Shown here in pieces: positions 1-15,599 of a stretch of 64,000 nucleotides of DNA. The stretch comes from Trichuris trichiura (lineage: Eukaryota > Nematoda > Enoplea > Trichinellida > Trichuridae): contig JBAJFE010000029.1 of the NCBI GenBank assembly GCA_037903355.1, positions 62,001 to 126,000 of the forward strand, in the 5' to 3' direction. The notes under the pieces were generated by a model. That model did not search any database and was not told where the DNA came from. It saw only the letters and a list, made by a program, of their open reading frames with translations. A program made the translations under genes and the position numbers. Within the stretch, counting starts at the first letter, position 1, and each line of letters opens with the position of its first letter.

Positions 1-3000
1 CACTAAATGCACCTTGAACCTGCGAATGCCGCCTCGAGATACTTGTTGACAATCGTACAGTTCGAGCCGTTTCAAAGCGCGACACTCGCGCAGAGAATCC
101 AAAGCTTGATCAGTTATCAACGGGCAATTGTCCAACTCCAACACGGTCAGGTTGTCCAAAGCGCCTAAGCTGAGAGCCAACGTTCTTATGCCCTCGTCGG
201 TAATCAATTCGCAATGCGACAAGCTCTATATAATGATGAATTGCCAAATAGTAAACAGAGCTGCTAATGCTTCGGAGAAGCCCCAAACTAACCAGTTCTA
301 TTAAGCTGCCGCATCCGGCGGAAAGATGAGCCAACGTCTGGTCAGTGATCTGCGTAATGGCAATTCTACATATGTCATCCGCTTGAATGCAACGACAAAA
401 TGCCTACCAATGAGCAGTCTTCCAAATCCATTCTTTCCAAATCATGGCAATTCTAGAACATGCCACGCTTTCTTAGCGATACATTCAAAAGTTTACTTTT
501 TCGAATTCGACCTATTTAAGGCAGCAACAGAATGCTCATCGACCCACCTGTTAGCTCTCGTACATGAAATATCAAACTCGGCGTGCTCACCTTTGCTAAA
601 GCGTGAAAACCACTGTCCGTTAGCAGTGAGCAACCGGAGACTTCCAAATCCCTGAAAAAAAGTCCCACCTGTAAAATAGAGAATTCATACTGGCAACACC
701 TGCTTGATCATTGAGCGTACTGTAATAAATGGATTAAGAAATTCAACTACAAATGCTTTCAACCATTTGGATGAATGCGCAAGCAGCACATGTTATCTAT
801 CTAAGGCGTACATGAGACTTTCGCTGCTGGAAATTATTTACATAATGTTTGCTTTAGTAAGACAGTTTTCAAAGCTATTATTTGCATAAAGCTCAACAAG
901 AAGCTACTTTCACTGGGAAATTATTTGCATAATGTTTATTTTAGTAAGACAGTTGTCAAGGCTATTATTTGCATAAAGCTCAACAAGAAGCTACTTTCAC
1001 TGGAAAATTATTTGCATAATGTTTGCTGTAGTAAGACAGTTTTCAAAGCTATTATTTGCATAAAGCTCAACAAGAAGCTACTTTCGCTGGGAAATCATTT
1101 GCATAATGTCTACTTTAGTAAGGTAGTTTTCAAACCTATTATTTGCATAAAGCTCAACAAGAAGCTACTTTCACTGGGAAATCATTTGCATAATGTCTAC
1201 TTTAGTAAGGTAGATTTCAAAGCTATTATTTGCATAAAGCTCAACAAGAAGCTACTTTCGCTGGGAAATCATTTGCATAATGTCTACTTTAGTAAGGTAG
1301 TTTCCAAAGCTATTATTTGCATAAAGCTCAACAAGAAGCTACTTTCGCTGGGAAATCATTTGCATAATGTCTACTTTAGTAAGGTAGTTTTCAAAGCGAT
1401 TATTTGCATAAAGCTCAACAAGAAGCTACTTTCACTGGGAAATCATTTGCATAATGTCTACTTTAGTAAGGTAGTTTTCTAAGCTATTATTTGCATAAAG
1501 CTCAACAAGAAGCTGTTATTTGCATAAATGGCTTTAAAAGATGACGTAATGACTATCGTTGACTATTATCAGGGAGATAAGCGTGCGAGAAGATAACAAA
1601 AATGCAGTGCATAAATAAAGTAGGTGCAATTGAGAGTTCGCATGAGCGAATTAGGGGCCAATTTTTAGAGAAGGCGAACAACCTACTTTAACAGTTGGCA
1701 ACCCATCGAAATAGCCTGAAGCGACCTATCGGTAATGCGAGAACACATTGACAAGCATAAATATTCCAGACGATGGCAGCCGGCTGCCACATATTGGATT
1801 CCTTGATCCGTAAGGTGCTAAAACAAAATGGAAACAAAGAAAACAGTTCGAAAAGCTACAGAAGGGGAATATAACCAATTTTTACCGAACAGCTTTGAAG
1901 ATTAAGCACCCGTAAGTCGCTGCAACTTTCTCCAACGTACTTCAAACCATCGTCGGTCAGCTAAAGGAGAAGAAAAAAAATTTCAGCGGCCATCCAATAA
2001 GAGAGAGTTAAAAGCTTTCTCTTACACCCGTGCATCCTTTACAAATAAGGGTTCTTAGACGCCTGCAATTCCGCGCGATAGCTGCCAAGCCATCGTCGGT
2101 GACGTGATTGCACCAGGAGATATTCAAGCACTCCAGATTGAGGCATCCGTCGCTACAAAAAAAAAGTTGCTTGATTTTAAAGCTCAAACAAGTCAGCCGG
2201 CTAAAAATACCTTATGAATTTCAGTCCCTTCTGAGTGACACCGGAAACGCAGTCCAAATTTAAAACTTGTATCCTTTTGCAATTGCTGCCCAGACTTTCG
2301 CAGGAGCTAACAGTGAGCACACGCATGATTTTCCATTTGAAAAGTGAAACCCGCTCCCCCGTTTACCGATCCGTTAGGCGTTTGCATTTTTCCAAATTTA
2401 ACTCTTCTATAAAACTGCATTTTCGAGCAAACGTCCTAAAAAGAATATAGACAATAGTAAGAGAACAAAGAAAAGCTTGTTTTACTCCAGAGCGCCATCC
2501 TGAACGCTTTCGCAACCTCGCAGACTGAGTTTTTTCAAAAAGCCACCGCATCTTTTGGCCAAGTTTTCCACAACGGACGCCTTAAATGGAAACGAGTTGA
2601 TTTGAAGGCAAAAGAGGAAGGCCCAACTTACCTTTATATCTTTTTGGAACTGGAATAGGTCTACATTTTGCCAGTTGCTGCCATCCAAGGCGAGCACATT
2701 CCACGTGCGGCAAACTTGGGCGCACCGACACAAACTTACAATGTCAAGGTAAGAAAATATTCTGAATACAACAACCGCAATGCGAGTATTGTTACCCTTC
2801 GACAAAGGGAAGAAGTACCTAAGCAGCAATTCTTCCGGCAGCTTTTTATTGATCAAACTGTCATCGCGGGAAATTGTTGCGTGAGCGTTCACCTACGAAA
2901 AAGGAAATTCCAATTAAGCTCGCTAGCCAATTTCTACGCTAAAAAATAATTGCCATAAATCGCGTATCAAAAGTCATTACTTCTCTTTTGCGATAATAAA

Positions 3001-6000
3001 GTAAAAATACCGCATTTCAAGTTGTCCGCTGCGCGACGGCATATATTTATTACGAGATGATTTGAATAAACAAATTTCCAGCGTCCATTCTTCTAAGCAT
3101 TGTAAGGACAAATGGTTGGGCTATAAAACTGGTCGACACAAAGCAGACGGAATGGCCTTCTTTGGATCGTTGATGATTCAAGTCACCATTACGCCGCGAT
3201 TTCTTACAAAGCGAAACGCGGCATACAAGGAAGGTTGTATTGAACGTATATGTTTGAATTCTGCCTTCCGATTCGACTAGGACGCGTAAAGCTCGTTAAG
3301 ACAAGCGGGAATGCCTTAAGACGAGTAACGCTGTTTTTAAGCTCTAACGAAGACAAACAAAATTTCCATATAAATAACTGCGAATCAAGTCATCGTCGCC
3401 GACGTTGCCCCGAACAATTTTTTTTTTGAAAATAAGAAAGCGCTTACATCATTGCATACAATTGTACATTTAGTTAAACGTAGAGAAGGTCGCTTCAACT
3501 TTATCATTTCGTTGCGAAGTCAACAGAAAGCGTAAAAGTTAAGCGGCAATGCCGATCCGATAACGCAATGGTGGGGGCGCCACTAGTCGTGTGATGATCC
3601 TCTTAGGTATACTTAGCAAAGTGAACCAAGAAAGATGGCTAGCTCACTTTAGGCGGCCACTTTGCCTGTATGAATGATATCGTCCACTAAAGATCAATAA
3701 AAAGAGCTTTCAAGAATTCTGATAACATTTTTCATGTCAGCTCGCGGCTGAGAAAAGATCGTCCAACGAATCAAAGCCGATTATGGGCCCGTAGATAACA
3801 ACAAGTGAATGCAAAGGCATCGGCTTTCCTCTGCACCGACAAACTGCGACTTCGCGAAATGAAAAGCACGAAAGAGTTTGATTGCCGAAGATACATTCTA
3901 TGCAAATGTGCTTCAAAGAGAACAACAAAATATGGGCACCTATAATTGGACTAATTAACCAACTTTTATTCGTCTGCATAGCGGAAAATGTCAGCTGTTA
4001 AAAGAGGGGAATTCAAGGTTACGAAAAGGAAAAATGACTTTAAAAAACATCGGACTAACCCAGTTGGCCAAAGCGCGCGAACGCTGTATGGAAAATTAAC
4101 AAAAAAAAGAAAAGAAAAGTAACCAATGGAAGTTGGAGTCGTGGTCAGTTTGCGGCAGCAAAGTTTGCACTTACTCGAATGGCCGCCTTGTCCAACATGC
4201 AAGTGTTAGCGGAAAATTAAAAAGAGCGCTGCCGCAGTCGCACACCTATCCTCCTCTTGGCAACTGAACGACGACGACGACGCATCAAACGTCAGACGAC
4301 CAAAGGGGTATTGCGGCAAAAAATGAATGGCCTTCCAAAGTCTAAACGGAAAAATAGCCAAAACCATTAAGCAATAAGGATTTGAGGAAAAGCCGCTGCC
4401 TACAATTAACAACCACCTCCTAATAAAGCGTGTTCATTAAACATGAGCTTTCGTAACTGTCGCCTTCAGGAATAAACTGCGCTGCTCATTGGATTTCCAA
4501 GGACGAAAAATGTCGATAATTTGTCTGAAAGTGACGACCATCTGGACAACAACAAGAAGATCAATTGAAACTAGACGTGAACTGCACACACGTCGACACC
4601 AATGGAACATGCGCCAGTCGTGCTTTATTAAAAATTTATTCGTTAAAAAAGTCACGTCGCCTAAAATGCTGCTGCTGCTGCTGCTTCCCAATTAGCCATT
4701 TTTCAAAAGCTACACTGCGTATGCATCGTCGTGTGCGTTGCCCATTCTTCGATTGAGCCGTTGGGCAAAAAACCTGCGCTCAATCAATGAAAATGCGGCC
4801 TTCGGGTAACACGCAAAAAAATGCCTATGCGCAAAGCCTTTCGCTCTTTGCAACGAACCACCAACAATGCCGAGAACGCGCGACTCTTCAACTTGCATTG
4901 CTAAGACATTTGTAACAAGAGGAAATGAACAACCATTTCGCCAAGCAATTCGCTTTGTTGGACGGCAAGTGCGTCCAGAGATAAACTAATTCAAAAATTC
5001 AATGCCCATTCCTCATTTAAAACATTTTTACAAAGTTTCCCGCGCTACATATGAACCAGACGAACAGCTTCAACGGATTTTCGCTCAGTTTGTTGTTAAG
5101 CTCATTAAAGATGACTGCCAATAAACTATCAATGCCATATATAAAAGCTGCCGCGAAAATTAAGAAAACAATGTTGAAACTGAACGAGTTGAAGAGAGAA
5201 GGTTCGTACAGGTGGCATCTTTTTACGAAAGGGAAAGTCGATAATTAAAGGCGCACATTGAAATAATGGTAGGTGTAACCCACCCGATAAATTCGTCGCT
5301 TTCCACCGGAGCAGACGTGACCCATCTTGTCGGAGATACGGTAAAACCAAGGTGACAACGACGAGCTAACAATACGCTGCGACAAGCCTGTCCTCCATTG
5401 TACATACACGTCCATCTGCGGACTATTCGGTGACCGCTGACAAGGCGTAAGCGCTCACAACCTCTGGACCAACTGTAATGAAGCTAAAGGCCATTTCTAA
5501 TCGACCGCCGAAGGTCAGCAAAGCCACTCTCTCTGTCAACCTTTGCAGAGCAGAAACAAACGGCACCATAGAATGGGCGACCGAGCAGCGCAAACAACCC
5601 TCTGCACCGGCAAGAGGTAAATGGAAACAGCGCTCGCGTACTGACCATGCGATCACGTTCAAAGACTTAGGAAACAGGATATCTACATCGGTCAACGCTG
5701 GAGGCGCCAACACAACGGCATAATGACATTATGATAATCGAGACCAGATGTTTTAGCGGACCTGTGACATTTCGACTCTTGACAAGTAATGACGCGTTCA
5801 ACGGAAAGGCAAAAGTTGAACAAAGCATAAAAGAAGTCCAAGGACAGCAACAGCTGAGGAAACTGGGCAAGACAAAACCGGTTTGCCCATCAAAGGGACC
5901 ATATACAAGCAATATCGCAGTCTACCACCCTTTCACGCAATGACAAAGCTTCTTGCGTTGACCATGTCTAGACTGGCCGCTAGATAGCGCAAAATGTTTA

Positions 6001-6443
6001 CCGCTCACATACGGAGACGGCTAATCTTCTATGGAAAGACGCGTGAAACAAAAACTTCACAAATTTTTCAAACTGACGGTGTATTTTAATTTTTTTTAAC
6101 GATGAAAATTTTTTGGAGAAAAAAATATTGGCACAGGATGGGTACTAATCTAAAATTGGCGCCCGTGATTTAACAGTTACAGTATGATAATGAAACTCAA
6201 GTTATTTTCAATGCCGACAGACTTGAAAAAACCCCGATGGCAAACAATTTACGTTTCGCGCGCGCGAAAAAGTGCGCAAGGCCATTGACCAACTGGAATT
6301 ATGCAATACGGGAGCAATAAATGAAACATTAAATTGCTTCAATTGCGATTGCGCCTATCGACGCAAAAGGGGAAACTTACCGCAGATTTTTGCTTTGAGC
6401 CGCCGGCTTGACTCATTTTTCGCTTTTTGCTAGCCACAGTCAT
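1..6443 (-). CDS. FBXL20: F-box/leucine-rich repeat protein, FBXL2/FBXL20 type (3' end beyond window)
   Basis: Substrate-recognition subunit of an SCF ubiquitin ligase: the F-box binds SKP1 and the LRRs bind the target. Thirteen coding exons read in phase: candidate first exon 6381-6443 (start ATG at 6443, perfect GTAAGT donor), then 2819-2892, 2632-2761, 2486-2580, 2367-2435, 2211-2306, 2026-2152, 1886-1960, 1687-1817, 591-651, 408-452, 293-349 and 1-225. The F-box carries INKKLPEELLLRIFSYLD and is followed by LRRs with the family rhythm, such as CHDLERMDLEDCSL and LELDNCPLITDQALDSL. The exon at 2892 opens with GTG just after an acceptor AG, so it is not the start; the 6443 exon is linked only by matching phase across a 3.5-kb intron and is the least certain part. 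FBXL20 and FBXL2 are very similar, so the exact orthologue is open. The C-terminus is off the left edge. Confidence 0.93.
830..1515. repeat. 87-bp tandem repeat (intronic satellite) with octamer motifs
   Basis: About 7.5 head-to-tail copies of an 87-bp unit lie in the FBXL intron between exons 591-651 and 1687-1817. Each unit has two copies of ATTTGCATAA (one in the CATTTGCATAATG context, one in TATTTGCATAAAG), about 16 perfect octamers in all. Because 87 is a multiple of three, the plus strand shows a 185-codon open frame with a 29-residue period; this is a by-product of the repeat and not a gene. Confidence 0.95.
2895..6380. other. Long putative first intron of the FBXL gene; no other gene seen
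   Basis: Only short, mutually overlapping open frames on both strands are present, with no recognised domain and no consistent exon chain. A GC-richer patch at about 5250-5950 gives overlapping open frames of 81-96 codons on opposite strands; none resembles a known protein. Confidence 0.5.
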
Positions 6444-8542
6444 CGCAAATTTATGAGCCCTTGTCGGGACTTCTTTGGCAGCCTAAGATGGAAGGACAAT
6501 TGTAATAGCCAAATCGAATCGGATAAATGGGCAACGTAGGGTCGTTAACGCGTCGTGCAATTGCGCAGAGGTGAAGTTGAGATATCTCTGTCCTTTTGGA
6601 AGAAGGATATAACGTCTTGACGGTTAGGAAATTGAAATCGATTAAGCGGCGGTACGCCGGCGGCAAAGCTGCAAAAGGCCAAACGCATTGCAACCCCAAG
6701 TGCAACATTTAGACTATACGGTGCAGGCTGCGAACGCATAGACGCAAGGGTCTGCAGCGAGACGGAAGAAAGCTTACTTGCAAGTCGATTGCAAAAAGAG
6801 TTGCACGTAAAAGCAGGGAAAACGAATCACAACGGCAACACCCGCAAACCTGTAACCATTCGACGTTTTCTTTCTACGTCTGAAAGTTGCAAAAAAGGAA
6901 AGCTCGTCCACGAAAAACGCACGCCAAAGTCAACAGCGCGTTTAAAAGCACGGAGCTTCGGGACGAGAATACAAAATCACGTGAATAACGTACAGCAATA
7001 GCCTGCGCATCGGTGTTACCAATGCTAGTCAATCAACAAACATTGAACGATTAAAATATTCATGAAATACGGTTTCTTGAGGCTGTTAAATTTGATTTTA
7101 AAAAATCAAGTTTCAAAACGCTCAGAAGATACTGAACTATTGTTACTTCGAATGGAAGTGCCATCGGATCACGGCTTCCTTAGGGCAAAAGCAAAACAAA
7201 ACGCTTTCCTCTGCTAGCGAAACGGAGTGTACAATAAACAAGCGAACCAAAGAGTTTGCAATTGATTTACTGAAAGCTGGATTGTTTGCACGCTGACGTT
7301 ATTTAATAGGGACAGTTAAACCCGCGCAGACATGGCATTTTAAGCCGAAGAAAACATAGGGAAATGTTCATATTACGAAAAAAAGGCGTGGAAGATTTAA
7401 AGTAATCACACATAGCAAATAAGGCGGCGCGGGACTGCATTTTAGAGGAGTAAACGTGTTTCCTTCGCCATACGCAGATTCATTGAGCAAAGAAGCTTGA
7501 ATAAACAAGAGAAGAATACTATAGGTGGGTGTATGAACTGCGTACTGAGATTTTAGAAGACTTAATCGCTATAGCTTGTTCAAAAACAAAAGAATTTTGA
7601 AATATTTTTCGCACTTGAGGCTTTGCCGCCAAAAGATAGGAATCGCGCAATTCTTCTGAACGAAGTTGTCCCACACTCTTATGACTACAGGCTTCGTAAA
7701 TGCTAAGGTCGTTTATTTCGCTTCTTCTTTGCTTAGGAAAATAAACATTTCACACAGGATAGCTTGCGAACACTTCTAATGATACATGAAAGGATACGCC
7801 TGGAAGAACCATTGCATTCCACTACGAAGAAATAGTGCATAAATTCTTTTTTAGCCGTCTAACCCTTCTAAGGAAACATGTTTCGGATTGTTCTACACAG
7901 AATGGCAACTGGCAAAATGCGCAAGAAGTCAGCGTTACTTGCAGCCAGTAATTTTAAACTGATTTTGAAAATTTCCTCAAGCATTCATGAATAAACATGT
8001 CGATTCTGACGCTTAAAAAGAAACGATACACCGAAGGCACTTAACGCCTTGCAGAGCAGCTGAATAATCATTATTTCTTCTGACATTTACGAATACGCTA
8101 AACTTTTTGTTTCTACAGTAAGGTGAGAGGATTTTTAAATTTTTCAAAATGATCGATAGGAACTAGTTTGTTTATTTGAATGGAACAACGAGTATGCTTT
8201 TAAAAAACTTCCAATACTGATTTATTTAAATAAATTGCCCACTTAGGATATTATCTGTAGGTTTTGCAGACCAGCGAACAATCTTTTTTCCACTGACGCG
8301 TCATCTTCCCTTAATCTTTTAAATTCCACCAATATTTTGTTAAGCAAAACTTATACTAACTGGAGAAATAGTATTAAACTTTAAATTTACTGCAACAGTT
8401 GACTGCATTTAGTGTTCACGAACAATCGTTTTAGTTCGAAAATTTTAGTTATCCGAATTGCCGTCACTTAAGTAGAAAATTTCTCGTCCCATTCGTACAT
8501 TTTTTAGGGACGACTCTTAAATAATCTGTCGGATCGACAAAA
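6444..8542. other. Intergenic; nothing identified
   Basis: AT-rich sequence upstream of the candidate FBXL start. The longest frame, at about 6789-7001, shows no recognisable features. Confidence 0.5.
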
Positions 8543-8836
8543 ATGCCGGACGTTCCGAAGGAGCAACAATTTGTAACAGGCAAGAATGCACAACTTTATT
8601 CAGACATTCAAAAAGCAATAGTTCGCACAAACCTTCCTCAAAAACATAAGCTAAAGAGGCGCGCGCATTTGCAATTCTTCAGAATCAATGCGCGCGGCAT
8701 CAACTTCAGTGGTGATATTCGAAAAACGCGAAAACCGCAAAAATTAACAAACGGTAAAAACAGTTCGTCATCGCATTACAAGCATGAATCTGTTTCTCCT
8801 GAAGCAATCGACGAAGACCAATTGGTGGAAATGTAG
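8543..8836 (+). CDS. Hypothetical 97-residue basic/acidic protein
   Basis: A single open frame with a genuine ATG preceded by GACAAAA, a favourable context. The product is strongly basic in its middle part (KHKLKRRAHLQFF, IRKTRKPQK), then Ser-rich, with an acidic C-terminal end (IDEDQLVEM). There is no signal peptide, membrane segment or recognised domain. It stands alone in the roughly 3.4 kb between the FBXL start and the 3' end of the S6 kinase gene. It could be a small real gene, an exon of a longer one, or a chance frame. Confidence 0.28.
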   Translation: MPDVPKEQQFVTGKNAQLYSDIQKAIVRTNLPQKHKLKRRAHLQFFRINARGINFSGDIRKTRKPQKLTNGKNSSSSHYKHESVSPEAIDEDQLVEM

Positions 8837-9861
8837 TCTAACGGTGAGCGTTGTGTCGAAGTAAACATTTACGCCGGGCAACGCGGACGAAAGCATGATT
8901 TCAAATTCTGCAAAATGTATCCCATTTGAGCTGCTAACAAATGCACCTCGTCTGTTAAACAAGCGAGCGACACAAAAGTGAATTTTGAGCATTAAAATTG
9001 CATCACTTAAAATGACACCCTGATCCGCTCACTTTTGACTCGGATGAATTCACTATGGTCGAACTTAAAATGCTACCTGACAATAGATGATAAATTCAAA
9101 AAAGTTACAGTACACGTTTACAGTACACAAATTAAGAAATTTGAGAACGGTGTCCGAATTTTTCGCTCTTCAACTGCATTCTGCACAGAAAGGTGAAGTT
9201 TATCCTATTCTGTACGATCCTTTAAGAAACGCCCCAATTCTCTAATTGCATGAACTGGTTCAAGAGCGATTTGTAAAAAACTAAATTCCGATGCATGCAA
9301 GCAGCCGCGTGCTCAACAATTGAAGCGCTATGCACTCGCGGGTCCAAACTACTTATTTCAGACTGAAATGGATCAATTATCGTGTAACCATGCATTTTTT
9401 TTATCAGCGTATGCTCGCAAATGGAATTCTAAGAATTTTGCTCCACTACGCGGAACAAAAATCTTCGCCCAGACATCCACGCCTACGCTACTTTTCCGCC
9501 CATTCGCACGTTTTACATCAACGGAGAAAGTTCAAACGGTCGACCCAAACTGCAGGCAGGTAAGTGTAAGTTTAAAAATTTAAATTAGTCAAGTAACAAA
9601 AGAATATATTTTACCAAAGCTATTCGTTGAAAAATGATGATTACCCGAAAACAAGTCAGTTCAAGGAACAGAAAATAACATTTGCTTAGGCTAAGGTAAA
9701 AATCAATAAGCTTTTTTGAAGTAATAATAATTCAAAAATTCAAAAAACGAACCTGAAAATCACCTACCGTCAGCGCACATTCACTAGTTTTTTTAACGTC
9801 GCGAAACGCCAATGTTTCTGAAACAAGAGGTTGGTTCAGTAATTTAAAAATACTTAAAACA
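8837..9861. other. Intergenic; one donor-like site, no resolved gene
   Basis: Two overlapping plus-strand open frames at 9320-9583 end near a good donor (GCAG followed by GTAAGTG at about 9563), but no matching acceptor or domain was found. Confidence 0.35.
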
Positions 9862-12659
<2,798 letters not shown>

Positions 12660-15599
12660 TGTACTTCGAGCTTCAATTGCTTTGACCATCAAGTTTATCC
12701 CAACGCGTCACATTCTAGCGTTCAATTACGCCACCGACTGCCCCTAAGCGTTCCGAAACTGTTCTGGAATGATGTCTATTACCGTAATGGACGAATAGAA
12801 TCTGCAGGTTACATACTATCACGCGCGGCACAGTTTCTTTTAATAAGAAAAGCGAGGTTTTCCTTCATTCCATAAGCGGCAAATGTATAAGTTAAAAAAT
12901 CTAATTGACTTTAAAAATGTTTTCTAATAATGAGGGCATGAAAAACCGTTTATTTTGTCTAATTCTGTTTCAAAGCGTCTAATTTAATAAACAGCAGTTG
13001 CGGAGAAGCAGATTTGTTTGTAGTAGAATAAAATGCCGAAAATTTTGAAAAAAAAATGACCACCAACGTAGGACCTCGTTTCACCCACTCCCGAGCAAAT
13101 ATTATACTCCTTTGTTTCACGGAGAAACCAATCGCTAGGCCGTTAAAAAGTGACGTGAACGACAGTGATATATTTTCATTATTATTAGCCTGCATTAGCT
13201 TTCACATTTTCAATTAATAAGCAAACATCACCTCTTTAATGAATGTGATCCCGCTTCATTTGTCTGGCAAACTTAGGCGTGGCAACTGCCAATAAAAAGT
13301 GCATTTCTAAGTCACGCTGATAATAAAAATTGTTTATTTAAAACGAAATATTAATTTTAAATCTCCACATGAATTATTACTTTTCAATCTAAAGGAAAGC
13401 GGCGGCCCCCGACGTACGCATATGCATTTTGCTTTGGCTATAAATGGTTTCGCGTTTTAGGATAGACGTTGGCTTTCAAAGCGAGTCTAGACATCATTAT
13501 GAACTATGTTTGCTTTACCGCTGTTAACGGCGGCGTAATCATTGATCAATCTTTTTTTGGAAAATGATGTAAAGTAATAGGGTTGCTTTTATTTTAGACA
13601 TAAACAGGACAAGTAGACAATTCAAATTTTAAATAAAATCTTTTGATAGGTTACCTTAATCCATTGTTACATGAAAATCATATTTTTGTCCGGTTTTTTG
13701 ACTAAAAGCCAATTCAAGAGCTGTTCGAAACGGTTTTTCTGCTTTGCCGAGCGTTAATCTCGGATATTCATAACAACTAGTGCAGTCCCTACTTACTGAT
13801 AGTTATTTTTTGTTGTGCTTTTGCCCGCCAATCAATTCAATAGCGCGACGAGGTCTTTTTTAAAAGGTAACGTACTGTAGGTACCCACTGACTACGGTTA
13901 TCATCAAAGACTGATCAGAGACGAAGCCAAGTAGAACGTTGTTTCTTTTTATATTTTCTCAAGGCAGGTTATTAGTCGAGCGTTGTTGTAGGCGTAATTC
14001 AAATACGCCTTCAGACGGGACCATTGCACCGTATGCTCGACATAATTGAACTTCAACTGCACGACCAAATGTTGCTTCATCAGTTTGCAGCAAACAAAAG
14101 ATATTTGTCTACATGTTTCAAAGGTATGAATGGTTAAATTCAACAAGAACTGATTTTATCTATTTAACGATTTCTACTCATTCAGCAACCCCTCTACGGG
14201 CTTTTCTAACCGCCTTTTATGTCTGTTACGTTAAACAGTTTCTTACGCATGCAAATGCAAAGTTGAAAACGATTAACGGAAGAAATAACCGGCCGCTCCG
14301 TACCGCTAAAAGCGTCCGTATTTTTAATGCTTTATTTTGCAAACCTGTTTGCCATTCGCGAATCCTAAATGCAAATCACGCCTGATACGGTGAATAGCGA
14401 ACACAAAAGTTCCATTTGACTTTAAAATTAAAAATCAGCCAACGCGTCAATCAAGAAAAAGTTCAATTCCAATATTGAAACAACCATTACGCCTCATGTC
14501 AAAGAAGGCAAACATTTCGCGCTGAATGACATTCGCGGAACGGGCAGACTTGACGCGTTAATGATTTCAGCTTTCGGCTGATCCGAACGCTGCGTAAATA
14601 TTTCTTGTAATCTGTTCTGTCAGACGGTTACAAAACTGAAATGTGAAATAGGAAAAGTTACGTTTGAACAAGCGCGGAGTGGGAGACTCGTCGACGACAT
14701 TTATTCCAAAGATTTGGCATTGATTGATTTCTGTCGTCAAGTTCTATTGACGTTTTCAACCATGAGATTGTGTACTCCATATGACGTCACGTCATTTTCA
14801 CTCGCTGTACGCTACATTCAAAATTGCAGGCAAAATAAACCACCTGCATCTTGCCCCATCAGTCATGACTGGACGCGCTACAAATAATTTTTAAAAATTT
14901 AACACTGCACCCAGAAGGTGAAGTTCTTTTTAAAAAAATTTTTTTTCTTAACAAAAATATGCGATTGGTGAAGCTGGTGCCAAAAAAGCCCTTTTAGACT
15001 CGTATTCTGTTGGCTGCGTTCGACATTCGCTAAGCGAAGAGTCAAAACCAGTGATAACATCGTTTTAACGTACCTGCGCATAAAATCGAATTCAAATCCT
15101 AACTGTACATAGCCTCAAACAAGCTTTTGGCTTCACCGTCTCAACCGGCAGACTATATATATAAATATATATATATAAGTAAAGTTAACAACGACTCGCA
15201 AACGGCTATCGAAATAGTCGACGAGAAAACGATCAAATAACCGCCGGGTGGAATGGACGATTCGAGGGAAAACCGCGCCAAAAATGAGTACACCGTTTCT
15301 AGGCAACAGATGAGGAAACAACGGCAAGGAAGGCGCTGTTCAGTCAAAAAAATGGGCACCGTCAGTTCGAGGGCGGATAAAAAAACACGCGGGTAAACGG
15401 CAAGCCGCACTGCTTATGGCAAGCATGTCGCTGTAATAAAAGTACTGATATTAGGCACACAACGGACCGGTAAAAAAAACAGAGGAAAAACTGAGTTGAG
15501 ACAAGAGTGAATTTTGAATACAAAATACGTGGTGCTTCTTACAGGCATTTGAAGTTGGATGAGGAACATATTCACCTACGCCTACGCGTATGCGTGACG
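12660..15599. other. Intergenic, about 2.9 kb, no gene identified
   Basis: AT-rich sequence between the S6K start and the CXXC gene stop. It has short frames only and an AT-dinucleotide run at about 15155-15178. Confidence 0.5.

Noticed and set aside
925..1482. 185-codon plus-strand open frame with a 29-residue repeat
   Set aside because: It is produced by the 87-bp tandem repeat inside an intron of a well-supported minus-strand gene; the period is a multiple of three, so stops are avoided by chance.
5423..5943. Overlapping frames of 81-96 codons on both strands in a GC-richer patch
   Set aside because: Opposite-strand frames mirror each other, none shows a domain or a convincing splice pattern, and the patch falls in the putative FBXL first intron.
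15155..15178. AT-rich dinucleotide run as a possible regulatory or replication element
   Set aside because: Simple microsatellite with no accompanying motif.
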